From contig JAIUJO010000164.1 of assembly GCA_023846275.1 (NCBI GenBank), positions 558,001-622,000 of the forward strand: 64,000 nt of DNA. The letters run 5' to 3'. This document shows, piece after piece, positions 1-17,600 of the stretch. This stretch comes from Vanilla planifolia. Lineage: Eukaryota; Streptophyta; Magnoliopsida; Asparagales; Orchidaceae. Both the position numbers and the translations under genes were made by a program. The notes under the pieces are model-generated. The model was not told where the DNA came from. It worked only from the letters and a program-made list of their open reading frames with translations, and made no database searches. Numbering within the stretch: the first letter of the stretch is position 1; every line of letters starts with the position of its first letter.

Positions 1-3000
1 ATGCACACCTATGCATATATGTACAAACACACACACACCCACACAAGCTCACACACAGGCACAAACACACATGCATGCACACTAATGGCACGCACACACA
101 CAAACATGTACACATACATGCATATACAAACACAAGCACACACACACACATATATGAGTGCACACATGCAAATACATGCACATATGTGCACATACACACA
201 ATCAAACACATGAACACACACATGGATTCACACCCACACACACATAGATTTACATTCATGCACACAAATATGATATACACACATAAGCACACAAAGAAAT
301 CAGTGTACATGCAAATATGCATTCACATGCACACATAATCACACATGCCCACACAGAAATGCACCCACACATAACCACACACGGATGCACACACATGCAT
401 GCACAAATCTGCACACACACGCACACACATGTGTGGATGCATCATGCACAAATATAGACACACAAACATGTGCACATTCAAAACTTCTTACAAACATGCA
501 TGCACACACATACACTCATACACATGTAGAAAACACATGCACAAACATATGCAAATGCAGGCACACATGCTCACATGTCTATACAGACATGCAGGCACAT
601 GGACACTCACATAACTAGATATGCACATACATACTCACATGCATGCACACATGCACATACACACACACATGCATGAAAACACACATAAACACACACACAC
701 ATGTAGAAATACACTCACGCACTCACATGTGCAGATGTATGCTCACAGACATGCATATATGCATCCATAAATGGATACATATATATACACTTTTATGCAC
801 ACATACATGCACAAAAAAGCGCACACATGCTTAGACATTTGCACAGGCATGTACAGATTTATACAAACATATTTACATGTACATACATAAACACAAACAA
901 AAGCATACACACATGCACCCATGTATACACAGAAATGTGCATAGACACAAATGCAAGCATGTGTGTACACACATGCATAAGGATAAACACACCCAAAAAT
1001 GCAAACACACATATGCATGCACTCACCCACACACACATTTGTGCTTGTGCACGAACACACACACACACTCATGCATGCACACATACTTGTCACACACATG
1101 CACACACACATACGCACACATTCACACACAAGTACATGCATAAACACACACACAAGACATACATGTAGACACACACACAAGTATGCACATATATGCTCAT
1201 AACCACATTTACACATGCACACATGTGCACCCACACTAACACACGCTCACCCACACAATCACACAAACACAGGAACATGCACAGACATGCAAATGCACAT
1301 ACATGTACACACAAACAAGAGCACATGAATAGACATACAGACAAATAAAAGCATACACTCCGACATACACACACACATGCATAAACACTAACAGGCTCCC
1401 AAATCCATGATCACACAAATGCATTCACTAAGACGCACACCTGCACATATGTGCACACATGAACACACAAAGATAGGCACATACATATAAGTAGGCAAGT
1501 GCACACACACACACACACACCCACACCTACACACACAATCTCATAAATATAATAAGCACACACATAAACATGCATGACATGAACACAATGATGCCAAAAC
1601 ACATGCACACACTCACACTCATACATACACATGCATGTAGACACATACACATATAGACATTCATGCACATAGCTACACACACACATAAATACATGCACCA
1701 ACACAAACATACACCCATAAATGAACACATGTACATGCACACTCACACATACACACACACTTACATGTATAAGCACACAAATATACACAAGCATGCATGA
1801 ACACAGGCATGCTAATGTACACTTGCACAAACGTACACATCCCCCACAAACTTGGCCATATGCATGCACAACATAGAAAACATGCACATGCTTGGGTACA
1901 CCCAATTGTTTGTACACACACAGACACACATGCATTCATATAAACACACTCACATTGATGATAACAAGTATACACACACACATGAACATGTATGCACACA
2001 CACACATAAACATGCATGCACACACACAAGTATGCACACACACACTCACACAAAACCATGCTTGCACAAACACATACACATGGATGAGTGCATACACACA
2101 TGCACATGCACACATACATACTCAAAAACTATACAAATGCAAACACACATAAGTACACACATGTGCATAGACATACATAAATTAAAGCACACACTGACAT
2201 ACCCTCATATGTGTAGACAAGCATGAATATACATACTCAAACACACACACACATACCTACACACATTACATGGACACAAACATACGCACATGCACACAAA
2301 AAATACACACGTACACACATAAACACTCATGCACACTTATGTGTATACATATGCACACACACACCCAAGCATCCACAAAGCCCCACACATAAAAACAAAT
2401 GCACACACATGCGTACACACTTGCACAACACAAGCACATGCATCCACCTACACATGCACTCACCCAAGAACACACACACGCACATAAGTAAACACAAAAA
2501 CACAAATAAAAATGCACTTGTATATAATGTAAACCCATAGAGGCACATGGATATGCACACAAACACACAGAAGCACATGCACACAAAAGCATAAACATAT
2601 GCACAAGCACACTTAGACACACACATAGGCTCACAAATAAGCACACACACATGCATAAAGACACTAACCACATGCACACACACACACACATGAATGCACA
2701 CACATAAGCACATGAACACACAGACTTGTAGATAGGTATACAAACATGTATTCACACTCATACCCACACACACACACACATATGCACACAAATGTGCATG
2801 AACACACACACATGCACACTAACATACACACATGCATGAATGCACACAAACAAACACACCCACACAATTAGATGCATGCAAACATATGCATAAACACACA
2901 CATAAACACGTTTGCAAACACACAAATATGAAAATGTATATATGCAAACACACATATGTACATAGATGCAAAAATGCACACATACATGAACACACATGCA

Positions 3001-6000
3001 TGCACACACATCCACCCACAAATTTACACACATCCACAAACAATAACACATGTATGCAAACACATACACACACACAAACACATAGCCACACATATGTAAG
3101 CACACACAGACAGGCACATGCAAACATCCACATGCACACTCACCCACGCACACACAGACATATATGCACACAAATTCACCTAGGCACATACAATGCCAAT
3201 GCACACAAACATATATTTGCATACACCTATGTGTATGTACACACAAGCACAAAGACACATGTACACGTGAACACTAGAACGTGTAAGTACACATACCTAC
3301 AAACACGTGCAAAAAATACAAACAAACATATAGAAGTACACTCACACAAACATGCATAAACACACACATGCATACACACATGCACACCCATGTACACACA
3401 TGTAAACATACATGCACATGCATGTACACACATGCACATACACACACATAAGCATGACACACCCACACCCACACACACATGTTCACCAATGCACACACAC
3501 ACACAAACATATGCAAAAATGCACATAAACATGCACACATGCACATATGCATGTGCATGCATACACACATGCATGCACGATGACACAAACAAGCACACAT
3601 TCACATATACACACACACACTTGTAAACACATGAACTCATAATGCACACACACCAACATGCATGCACATACATATAGACACACGTACACACATGTATACA
3701 CATGTATACATACATACACACACATACACCCTCATGCACCCATAAATACAAACACACATTTGCACACACATAAGCAGCATGCACATGTCACCTAACATAA
3801 TCTCACAACCATACATGCACATACATACACATGAACCTATAAGTGCAAGCACACATGCATGTAGACACACACATGCACAAACACATAATTACACAGATGC
3901 ATACACACACAAATGCAAACTAAAAAATAAACACACACACACACATGCTCACATTCACACACGTGTTTAGGCACACACACATACGTGTTTATGCACACCC
4001 ACATAAATGCACATGTACACAAACACATGCATACACGTATATATGCACATGTAGAAGCACACATGCACATATACACACATGTAAGCACATGCACACACAC
4101 ATGCATGAACTCATGTGCATCCACATATACACACATGCACAAAGATAAGTGCAAGCACACACATGATCATGTACACATAAAAATATGCGCACATTTAAGT
4201 ACATACATGCACATGAACACACACTCACACATGCATTTGCACAGGAACACGCACAGGCATATGCATGCACAAACACATTAATAAACAAACATGCACACAA
4301 GTATGCATGCATATAGACATGTAGAAACATACACACTCTTAATCATACACATGCACACTTGAGCACAAAAATACACAAAGATATGCATAGATAGATGCAC
4401 ACACACAAACATAACATGCACTTATGCACATGTACCCACAAACCCACATGTGTGTGCATACACACACACATGTATACACAAGCATGAATGCACACATACA
4501 CACATAAGCACACACACAACCACACACATGAACACACACAATCCCACTAACTCACACTAGAACATGTGTGCACTTGCACATACACACACGCATATGCATG
4601 CATGTACAAAAGCTCACACACCCAAATGCAAACACCTCCACACACACACATGTACATACACATGCACACACACACACACTTACGCACATGCACTCATGAC
4701 ACACACATACATGTACATCCATGCACTCACAGAGTCACACATATGCACATGCACACATGCATAAACATGCATTGATACACAACACAAGAATAGGCACATA
4801 TGCATGCATAAACATGCACACACACAAAAACACACAAGCATACACACGTGCATATGTTCATACACGTAAGCATATACACACACTCACACAACATGCACAC
4901 ACACATGCATACTGTAAGAATAACACATACACATGTTTGTATGCATGCACTCACACAAATAGAAGTAGATTCGCATGCACATCTATGCACATGCACACAT
5001 ATGCATAGACAAACACACACTCATACACACACACACGCACATGCATACATGCACAGAAACACAAACATACATACCAAAATGCATGCACCTACACACACAC
5101 ATCAGCACATACACTCATACATATAAGGACTTACTCTAGCATATCCATGTTCCCACACACGCACACTGAACACACACAAACACAAGCATAAACATACACA
5201 CACATGCATGCATGCACGCAAACATACACATACTTGTACGCATATATACACAGCCACAAACAAAAAACATGCACACAAATATACACAACTAAACGCAAGC
5301 AGACACATACATGTGTACGTGGAATCACCCACACACACTGACACATTTTGCTCACACACCTACTTGCAAACATGCATAGACATACATGCAAACACAAGAC
5401 CATACATACACATGGACACACATAGACATACACATGCATACAAGTGCACATGCATATACATTTATTCATGCACACTGGCACATGTACATGTACAAATGTA
5501 TACACTTCCTTACATGCGAGCACACACCCACACACATGCACTCACAAATAGGCATATAGACACACATGCATACACAAAGACATGTACATGCAAGTAGAAA
5601 TGCACACATGTATGCAAACACACACATAAACAAATGTGGACCCATGCACCTACACACTCACAAAGACATGCACATGCATACGCACTCATAAAAATATGCA
5701 CATGCACTAAACCAGCATACACATGCATAAGAACACACATGTAAACATAAAACCACGCACACATGAGCACATTCATGCATACGCATAAGCACATACACAT
5801 GCATGCACACACACACAAACATGTACACATACACAAACAAGCATACTCAAGCACACATCCACACATGCACAAGATAGGCACATATGAATGCTTGTACATG
5901 TAGACTTGTACAAATGCACACATACATATACACAAACACACACAAACATTAATGCACACACATGCACTCATGTATACATGCACACAAGCACACACATGCG

Positions 6001-6213
6001 TTAGTGCAAAAAAAATACATCTGCAAAACCCCACTCACACATAGATACAAACACAAACACATGTAGGAAAGAACACGTATGCTTATACAAATACACACAA
6101 AATTACTCACACACATACACTCACAACAGTATTATGCATAGACGCTCACACACAAGCATGCAAAAAGACACATGACCATGAACCTGCAAGCACACACCAA
6201 CATGCATACATGC

Positions 6214-6438
6214 ATGTGCATTTGTGTGTGTATGCATGCATTTGTGCGCATGGATGCACATGTACATTTGTGTGTGGGCATTTGCATGTTTGTTTTGAGT
6301 GTGTGTGCATGCATGTGTGTGTATGTGTGTGTGTGCAAGTGATTACATGTGCTTTTGTATATCTGTATGAATCTTTATGTGTATGCATGTGTATGTGCAA
6401 GTGTGTATGCAAATGTGTGTGCATGCACATATGTTGGT
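6214..6438 (-). repeat. Inverted segment inside the AC array
   Basis: For about 225 bp the plus strand switches from AC-rich to TG-rich (TGTGTGTG, TGCATGTG, TGTATG) and then switches back. This is the same array read in the opposite orientation. The left edge lies in a self-complementary CATGCATACATGCATG-like stretch near 6,200-6,218 and the right edge near CATATGTTGG at 6,427-6,437. It is the only sizeable strand switch I saw in the 20-kb array. Confidence 0.85.
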
Positions 6439-9030
6439 AAGCACACACATAAACATGCTTGCACACACCCACATACATGCATATGTACATCCAAGCAGAC
6501 AGACATGTCACACGCATATAAACATGCACATGCATGGACACACACATATAGACATGCACTTGCACTGACACACACATAGGTACATGCAAATGCACATGCA
6601 TGCACAAGAAATCACACATGCACACACATGCAAAGGTGTGAAGGCACATAGATACACAAACATATGTACACTCACACACTTACATATGTGCACAAATGAT
6701 GCACACAGACATACATAAGCACAAGAATGCACACGTGTGCACATATGCATGCACACCCACACATGTATAAACACCAGCACATACAAAGACACACATGCAT
6801 ACACAAATACACAAGCATGCAAACGCACACACATGCATGCACATAAGCATGAACATGCAAAGACACATACAAGCATAATACCCACATTCATAAATATATA
6901 TGCAAACACACGCATACAGACTCATCCATACACTCAAAAAGACACACACATGAGAATCGATAGACATACGCACCCAAACACACAAATAAGCATGCACGCA
7001 CACAAACATGACCACACACACACAAACTTGCACACATAAGTACACAAAGGCCCACACACATGCACACACATTCACAAATACATGCAAACACGAACACACA
7101 TGCACATATAATTACATAAATAGGGTACACACACACACACACACCTACATAAACACATAAATAGACACACACAGAAGCTCACAGACACATAGACATATCC
7201 ATAGAAGCACATACACACGCACACACAACTACATGCATCCACAAACACACATACAAGTTCACAAACAAACACACATGCATGCACACAAACACATGAACAT
7301 GCATACCCATGCACATGCACACACAAATTCACATGCACTTGCATAAGTTTGCACACAAATAAACAAAGGCTAACACATTTGCACACACATGCAGTTCGAC
7401 GTGCACTCATACACTTTCACACATGCATACACACATGTATACATATACACAAACACACATATGTGCACACACATGAACAGTCTTTCACACAAGCACATGC
7501 ACATATACATTGCATGCATGCACACACATATGCACACCTATAATCACATACACAAATGTATATAGACACATGCACTCATGCACCCATACAAATGCTCATG
7601 TGCATGTGCATACACCAACATAGAAATGCACAAACACACACAAATGCATGCACACACACTTGTAAACAATCATGCAGGAGCACACACATGCACTCACCCA
7701 CACACAAAGATGCATAAACATGTACACAAGCAAACGTGTCTGAATGCACACACACATGCATATAAATGCAAGCAATACTTACACGCACACACATGCATGT
7801 TCATGCTTGCACAAATTAATGCACTCATGCACACACATATGCACACGCATATGCACACACATATTCATGTTCACATTCATGCACACACACAAGCACATGT
7901 AAGCACACACACACACCAGCACATGCAAGCACACGCACACACACACACACAAAGACACATGCACACATGTACCCATCTACAAGCACATGCATAGACACAC
8001 ATGCACATGAACACAAATACTCCCACGTATATACACACACACACACACGCATGCACACCCACAAGCACACACACACACACATAATGGTGCAAACTCACAT
8101 GGCCATGCATACACAAAAAAATGTGTACCCACACAAATAATAACACATGCACACACACAACAACCCCACACACACACATTTACACACCGCACATGCACGT
8201 ACACATTCACATATAAGTTCACACATACCCACATACACACATGCATACACACATGCACACAAGCACACATAAATGTTTGCATAAGCACATGTACACACAT
8301 ACATAAGGATGCATATGCACACAAAAATATGCCTACACACATGCACTCATAGTCACACACATAAAGATGCATGCACATACAAATGCACACATACATAAGC
8401 AAACACATTCACACAGCCACACAGACACATGCATAAACAAATGCAAACAAAAATATACAAACATATGCTCACAAGTACAGACGTGCACTTGTGCACAAAA
8501 ATATACACACGCACTAAAAAATACACCTTCACACATACTGACACACACATACATATACACATGATTGCACATGTACACATGCTGACAAACACACACACAC
8601 CTACACACATGCACAAGCAAAGACACACATAAACACATGCACATACATGCACCCACTCACACACACATACTTGCAAAAAGCTCACATACAATGGAACATG
8701 CACACAGAAGCACACACACACACACGTAGACATGCATATGTACATATACAAACACACATAAGCACAAAGGCATGTATGGTCTCATACACAACCATGTAGA
8801 CACATATGCATATACGCACAATCATGCAAAGCACATACAAATATGCACACACATACGTGCAAGTGCACATACATAAACACACATATACATAAAAATACAC
8901 ATGCACATACACACACATGCACATGCACACACACAGATGAATGCATGCACATAAACACACACACAAGCACACACATAAGCATACATGCACACCCCACACC
9001 CACACACCCACCACACACACCCACACACAC

Positions 9031-9082
9031 ACATGCACATGCACACATGTACACACACATGCACATGCACACATGTACACAC
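9031..9082. repeat. Exact 26-bp tandem duplication in the AC array
   Basis: Positions 9,031-9,056 and 9,057-9,082 are identical 26-mers beginning ACATGCACATGCACACATGT. Exact identity inside an otherwise diverged array suggests a recent local duplication by slippage or unequal exchange. Confidence 0.85.
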
Positions 9083-11556
9083 ACATGCCTTCACACCCAC
9101 AAGAACAAAAAACATACACACGAATGTGTATAGACAAATGCACAGACATTCACCCACCCACTTGCAAACACACACATGCACACACATACAGCTATGCTTA
9201 CACACATATACACATGCATATGCACACACTTGTGTGCACATAGAGGCATAAACACACACATGTGCACAAAAATGTACACACACACTCATATATGCATGCA
9301 CATACACACACACACACACTTGTACATGCACTTGCACATATATACACACACATACTACCACAATCATGCACACACACACACATATGTGCATGCACACATA
9401 CATTCACATGCACATGGAAATGTGATCACATATACACACATATATACATATGCACACTCACAAATGCATGTGCATGCACATAGAAACATACACATGCACA
9501 AATAAACACAAATAAGGGCACACACATACTTGATACCAAACATGTTGATGCACACACGTATACATTTGTGTATGCACTCACACATGCACATATGTAAACA
9601 CATGCACACACACATGCTCATATGCACACATATGCTCACATGTGCAACGCACATGTACACACACACACAAATGCATGCATATGCATACATGCGCATTGAC
9701 AAGAGCACCCACATAGCTACATGTATATGCACATGCATATGCATGCACACAAATACAAGCACAGATACACATACAAACACACAAATTTATATAAGCATGC
9801 ACACATGAACACACACATCTATAAAAATACAAACGTGCCTATAGACACACACACAAACATGTACACACACACACACATAAGTAGATGCACACAAACACAC
9901 ATATACACACAAAGACATGAACACAAATAGACATACACACATGCACAAACATGTTCGCAAATGTACATGCACAAACACACATACACACACACATGCACAC
10001 ATATGCACACCAACATGAAAACACATATACACTCATACATGCACACAAAAACATACACACACACACACATGAGTGTAAGCATGCACAAGCACACACACCC
10101 ATTGGCATAGATATACAAGCACACAAGCATATGCACACACATATACACGCACAAACACCCACACACAAAAACACACATGTACCCACGTACACACATGCAC
10201 ACCAATGCATACTTACAAACACACATCCATAAGCAAACACAATCACACGCACATACTCAAATACACATGCATAAAAAATAGACATGTACACACATGCATG
10301 CACATGCAAGCACACTAATATGAATAGACACACACTCACACAAACACACACACAAGCACACACATGCACACACACACACACACATGCACATAGATGCACA
10401 CACATGCATATGCATGCTCCTACACACAGATTAACATAGACATAATTGCAAAAACTCATACAATTGTGCAAATACATGTACGAATGCACACATATACACA
10501 CACGTGCATAATAACACATACAAGTACACATAGTAAGATCTATGCACTCATGCTTACACACTCAAGCACAAATATGAACACATACAAAAAATCACACACA
10601 CATTCGAAAGCATATATACACAAGCACATGCACACACACACACAAAAACACATGCATATGCACATGGATACCTTATGCACAACATGAACAAAGACTACCA
10701 CTCACCCATACACACACACACACAGGCACAAATACAACACACACACATAGACACATACCCACACACACTGACACAAACACACACCCAAAGATGCACACAC
10801 ACGAACACATACATGCACACATGTATATAAACATGCACACACATTAACACTTACAAGCACACACACATGCCTATGCACACACCTACATGCACAAATGTAT
10901 GTACACATACATAAACAACCATATACATGCACACACATACACACAAATACACGCACATGCACATGCACACATAGGCAAAAGATACATGCACCCAGACTCC
11001 TATATAAGGAAACATGCACACAAACTCACTCACACATAGAAACACATGTGCATGCACACATAGAAGCACAAACACATGCATGCACACACATATGCACATA
11101 CACAAACACACATATATGCATACTCATATGCTCACACACAAACACACTCATAAATAACCACATGTGCATGCACTTGCATGCACACACACAGGCACACATT
11201 TGCACTTGCACATAACACTTGCATAAACAAAAGTGCATATATGTACACACATATGTAACCAAACACACACACATAAGCACATGCACACACACACATGTAG
11301 ACATCCATGCAAACATACATAGGAATGTACATATAGAGACTTAGATAATCACACACAGCCCCTAAGTGCATGCATATGAATTCACATACACATGCGCCCA
11401 TGTGCACACACAGATGTGCCCATGTCGACACACACAAACACATGTATACATAGAAATACCAACACACACCCATGCATAGAAACACACACACCCACATACA
11501 TAAGAACACACACATATGCACACACAAATGCATACATAAATACCCTCACACACATG

Positions 11557-11608
11557 CACACACATGCATACACATGCACTTTCACACACATGCATACACA
11601 TGCACTTT
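11557..11608. repeat. Second exact 26-bp tandem duplication
   Basis: Positions 11,557-11,582 and 11,583-11,608 are identical 26-mers ending ACATGCACTTT. A partial third copy follows at 11,609. The unit length equals that of the duplication at 9,031 although the sequence differs. Confidence 0.85.
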
Positions 11609-14600
11609 CACACACATGCACACATGCACATGCACAACGACCCACACAGCTACACACATGCATGCACATAGCAACGCACAAACATGTACACACTCACATG
11701 CACAATCAAAATACATAGATAAGCAACACATGCATAACAGCAGACCAGAAAATAAATACATAAGAACACACAAACACATGTGAACACATGTAAGCACAAG
11801 CACACTAACACACACCCACACATATGCACATGCAAAAACACAAATGCACAACACACACATTCTTGCACATATGTCCATATACAAGCATATGCATGCACAC
11901 ATAGACCCACATAGATGAACACACATGCATAAAAACATACACACAAAAAGAATAGAAACACATAAAGACACGTATGCACCCACACACACATAACCACACA
12001 TGCACACACATATTTACAGACTCGCACCAACACGCACACACACACATGCATGCACGCACACACACACATGCATACATATGCACACACAGAAATGCATTTA
12101 AACATCCAAACTCATATGCACACATGCACACACATAAGAAAACATGCACACACATAGGTACATGCTTACACATATACCAACTTACACACATGCATGCCTC
12201 CACACAAACAACACCCACATGTGCACACAAATAAGCAAACTCATGCATACACATACAAACACACGAGTGCATGCACGCGCATGCACATACACTAAAATAT
12301 ACAAACACACACTCACACGCACACACGTATGCACACACACACATACACACTCACACACAGATGTACACAAATGCACAAATGCATGTGGCTAAGCACACAC
12401 ACACACACGCTCAAACCCTCACTCATTGATGCACGAACAATCACACATACATGCACACACACACACACACAACATACACATAGCCTTACATCCCACACAC
12501 AAATGCACTGACATACATCGGAATAAGCATACATGAACACACGTGCACACACTTGTACACATATAAACACACACCCTCACACCCATGCACACACACAAAT
12601 GCAAACACACACAAACCCACACATGCACACACACACACATACACGCACATGGAAATACCCACTGGCGCACACTTACACACATCCACACTTGCATGTAGAT
12701 ACACACACACACACATGCTCAAATTCCCACACACACAAGTGTTATGCTTATGTGCACACAAACACATAAACATGCACACAAGCACATGAATGCTTATAGT
12801 CATGCACACAAGCACACACACACACACACACGTACATGCACTTGCAGACACACATGCATTGTTCCTCACACACAAGTAGACACACAGATAAGCATGCACA
12901 CACTCACACAAACATGCACATGCACACACACTCACACAAATACATGAACATAGAGAAAAGTACATGCACACACACACAAATAGATACAAACTCTTGTACA
13001 CAAACATATGAACGCACAAACACATTCACAAAGACACTCACTCACGCAAACACATGCACATAAGTATACACACACTCATAAGGATGTAAACACACCCACA
13101 TGCACACAAATATACATGCATAGGTACACACATATGCACACACACACATGACCAGTCACATGCATGCACACAATAATGCATATATAGACACATGCACACA
13201 CATGAATGCAAGCATGCAAACGCGCACACACATACACATGCACACACACATGCATTCACATGCATAGACATGCTTGCACACACACACACACACACAAAGG
13301 CATGCATACACACTAATAGTCATGGATACTCAAACATGCATGTACACTCATACTCACACACACATGTGCTACCGTATGCACACATGCACATGCACACATG
13401 CAAGCATACCCAAGCACAAAAATGTGCTCACACTTGCACACGCACACACCAACATGCACACATGAACACAAACACACACACACACACATACACATGTACC
13501 CACATACACACTCACACTTATGCACACATACACATGCATGCACTTGTAGACACACACACACATGTTCACATGCACCCACATGCTCACTAACATGCACACT
13601 TACATGGACACACAAGTACATATGGATGCTCACATGCTCACAGAAGTACACATACACACACACACATGATTAATCACACAGACACTTGCACACACATGCA
13701 CAAATAAAGCCACATGCACACATGGAAAAAAACACAAAGACACACACGTACACACACACAAGCACACATGTGTTCGAACAAACTATGCACATACAATAAG
13801 TTGCCTCACACACAAAACATACATATGCACATACTAATGTTGACACACATACAAAAGCATAGACACATTCACATAGAAAAACATATACATAGACTCATAC
13901 ACCCACATAGACACATATGTGGGCACATAAATATGCCCACATGTGCACACACACATACACGCACATGCATGTAGACAGAAGCACAAAGTCACACAGATAT
14001 ACACACCACATGCATTAGTGTAGACACTCGCATATGTACACCCATATTCTTTCACACATGTTCGTGCACAAATATGCACACACATGTACACACACACACA
14101 TGCAAGCATCCATGCTCACAACCATACACACGCACATGCACATGTATTCACATACACATTCACAAACAAACACATATGCATATGCAAAAATAAACACAGA
14201 CATGAACATGCACACACACATGCACACAAACACAAAAAAAATGCATGCACACACAACAGCATGTACACCCACTCACATCCACACACTCACACAAGCATGC
14301 ATGCATACATGCACACTTAAAAGCACACATACACACTCGAACACATCAACATGCACACACAAAAGCACACACGCACAAACAATCACATGAATATGCACAA
14401 ACAAAAGAACACATAGACACACACAAACACATGAACATGCACACACACACACATGTGGGATACATATGCCAATGCATTGTACATACACACTCACACACAC
14501 ACGTGTGTGCCTGCAAGCACACCCACACACAACGACAAACACACGAGAAGACATGCATACATGCTCACATGCACACATATGCAGACACAGATAATATGCA

Positions 14601-17600
14601 CATTCACACACGTACACAAATTAACACGAAACACATTGACATGTGTCCATGTGCACACACACATGCACATAGTGCATACAAACAGATATGCAAATATACA
14701 AACACACCCACAGACATATCCACATATACAATCACACATACACACACACACACTCCAACACACACATGTGTGCATGTGTAAATGTATTCACACACACATG
14801 CGTGCATGTCGATACACACACACATTCACACATACACACATGTACACACACACACATATAGACATATGCACACACACATCTACACATGTAAACTTAGAAA
14901 CACGCTCACGTATACACACAAGGACAAGTGCATATACATGTAGAGTCACACAAACATATACACTTGTGTGCATGTGCATACAACCACACACACACATTCA
15001 AACAAATGAAGACACATGTAGACACCTAAGCACACATGCACATGCACACAATCACATGCATACATGTAAACTTAAACGAACATATAAATATGTGCATATG
15101 CACAAATACACACACACCCACACAAATAAATGCATGTTAGTACCCACAAATTCTCCCTCACACATCTGCATGTGTGCACATTTAACCATATGCATACACA
15201 CACAAGCATGCATGCATGCATGGACACACACACACAGCAACACACACATCCCCACACATATGCATGCAAGTATGCATGCATGCACAAGCATAGAAATAAG
15301 CCCCAAACGCAAGCACACATATACACACATACAATAGGCAAAAAGATACACACAGTCACAAACACATATGCATGTGCATAGCCACACATGTACACCTCCA
15401 TACATATACACATGCACCGTCACACACTCACAAGCAAACATGCACACATACAAACACCCCCAAGCATATGCATACACAAAGATGGGAACATTACTCACAT
15501 AGACACACTCACACGAACAAACAAGCACGCATGCATGCATAACACACACATGTTCACACACATGTATACACACATACTAATACACACATGTGTGAATACT
15601 TACATGCATACACACAAATGTAAACACACAAGCATGTACACACCCACATATATGCTCATTCACTTACGCATTCGTACATACATACCAACACATATGCACA
15701 AGAACAAACAAATTCACTTGCACAAGTACACAAACATGCAGCTACACATGCACAAAAGCACACACATATACAATCACACAAACACACACACACACTGAAA
15801 TGCACATAAACTCATGTGTGCAAGCACACACACTCACATACACTTAAACACATACACACACATGAACATGCACACAAATATACACAAACACATGCATATG
15901 CACACACACTCACATGTACACACATATGCAGACACGTATGCAAACACAAACGCATGCACATACACACAAGTGACTACACTAGCATGCATACATAAACCCA
16001 CACATAGCCACAGACACATTTGAATGCACCTACACTCTCGTAGGTGCACACACATGCATACAGACACACAACACACTAGTATACATACATGAAAACACAT
16101 ACACAAAAACACACATAAGCACATGCATAAGCACACACATGCATAATCACACACACATAGACACCCATGTGCACACACACATTGACACACATACACACAC
16201 ATGCATGCATGTTTGCACTCACACATACACAAACACCTACACACACCTACAAATATGAACTCACACACATGCACACATGCCTAGAACACACAAGTGCATA
16301 TGTGCATACATACAAAATTGCACATACACACACACACCCACACACACACACACTGATACACACATTTGCACACAAACATAGACACACTCACATAGACGTA
16401 CACATACACACGTATGCACTTGCATGTGCACCTTCATGCAAACACATAGACATGCAAATACACATGCATGCACACAAAGATGCACAAAAATCTGCTCATC
16501 CAAATCCACATGGACATGCACCCACATGTATATACACACACATACCACAGAAAAACACCTACACACATAAACACACACACATACATGTGCTCATAGACAC
16601 ACACATATATGTGCCAATGTAAACACATACATACACACATTTATGTACAACACAAACACATATCGACAATCACCACATTCACACACACACATGCACATAC
16701 TAATAAGGACACGGATGCATGCACACACACATGAACCCACATACACATTAACACATACACATGCATTCACCCTTGCAAACACAAGCAGAAACACACACAC
16801 ACACATGTGAAGACATGCATGACCAAATCAACACATGCATGTATAAATCTACATATACATAACCACACACACACAAGCGCCCATATATATGCACATGCAC
16901 ACACACACACACATGTAGCCACAGACATGAACATGCATACACACATAGAAGCTCACAAATGTACACATACACACATAGAAGCACATATGCATAAACACAC
17001 ACACATGCATGTGTACAATTCTGCCCACACTTGGACAAGCACACACGTAGGTGTGCACACAAACATACACACTTGCACATCAAAGACATGCTCATAAGGA
17101 CACACAACACACATATGTTCACAAACATGTGTGTGTAATCAAATGCACACATGCATAATACACACATACACATGGAAGCAAGCACATGCACCCCTATGTG
17201 CACATATACAAAACAACCAACATACATATATGCAAGCATGCACACAAATTGATATCATACACACACCCACATACATGCCTACTTGCACATGCATGCATGT
17301 ACACCTAAACTCGCAAACACACACGCTTAGAAGCCTGTGTTTATGCATACACAAATGAAAACATCAGCACACTCACACACAAATGCACACACATACACAC
17401 AAATTTCATAGACACACATGTACATGCATATACATATGCACACACTCACACACATGCATGCATACACACACGTGCAAATGCATAAACATGCATACATATG
17501 CACACACATGTTCATACATGGGTGTTCAAACACACACATAAATGCACATACCCACATGCACATACACACACAAAAACACATGTTGATAGCACACATCTAC

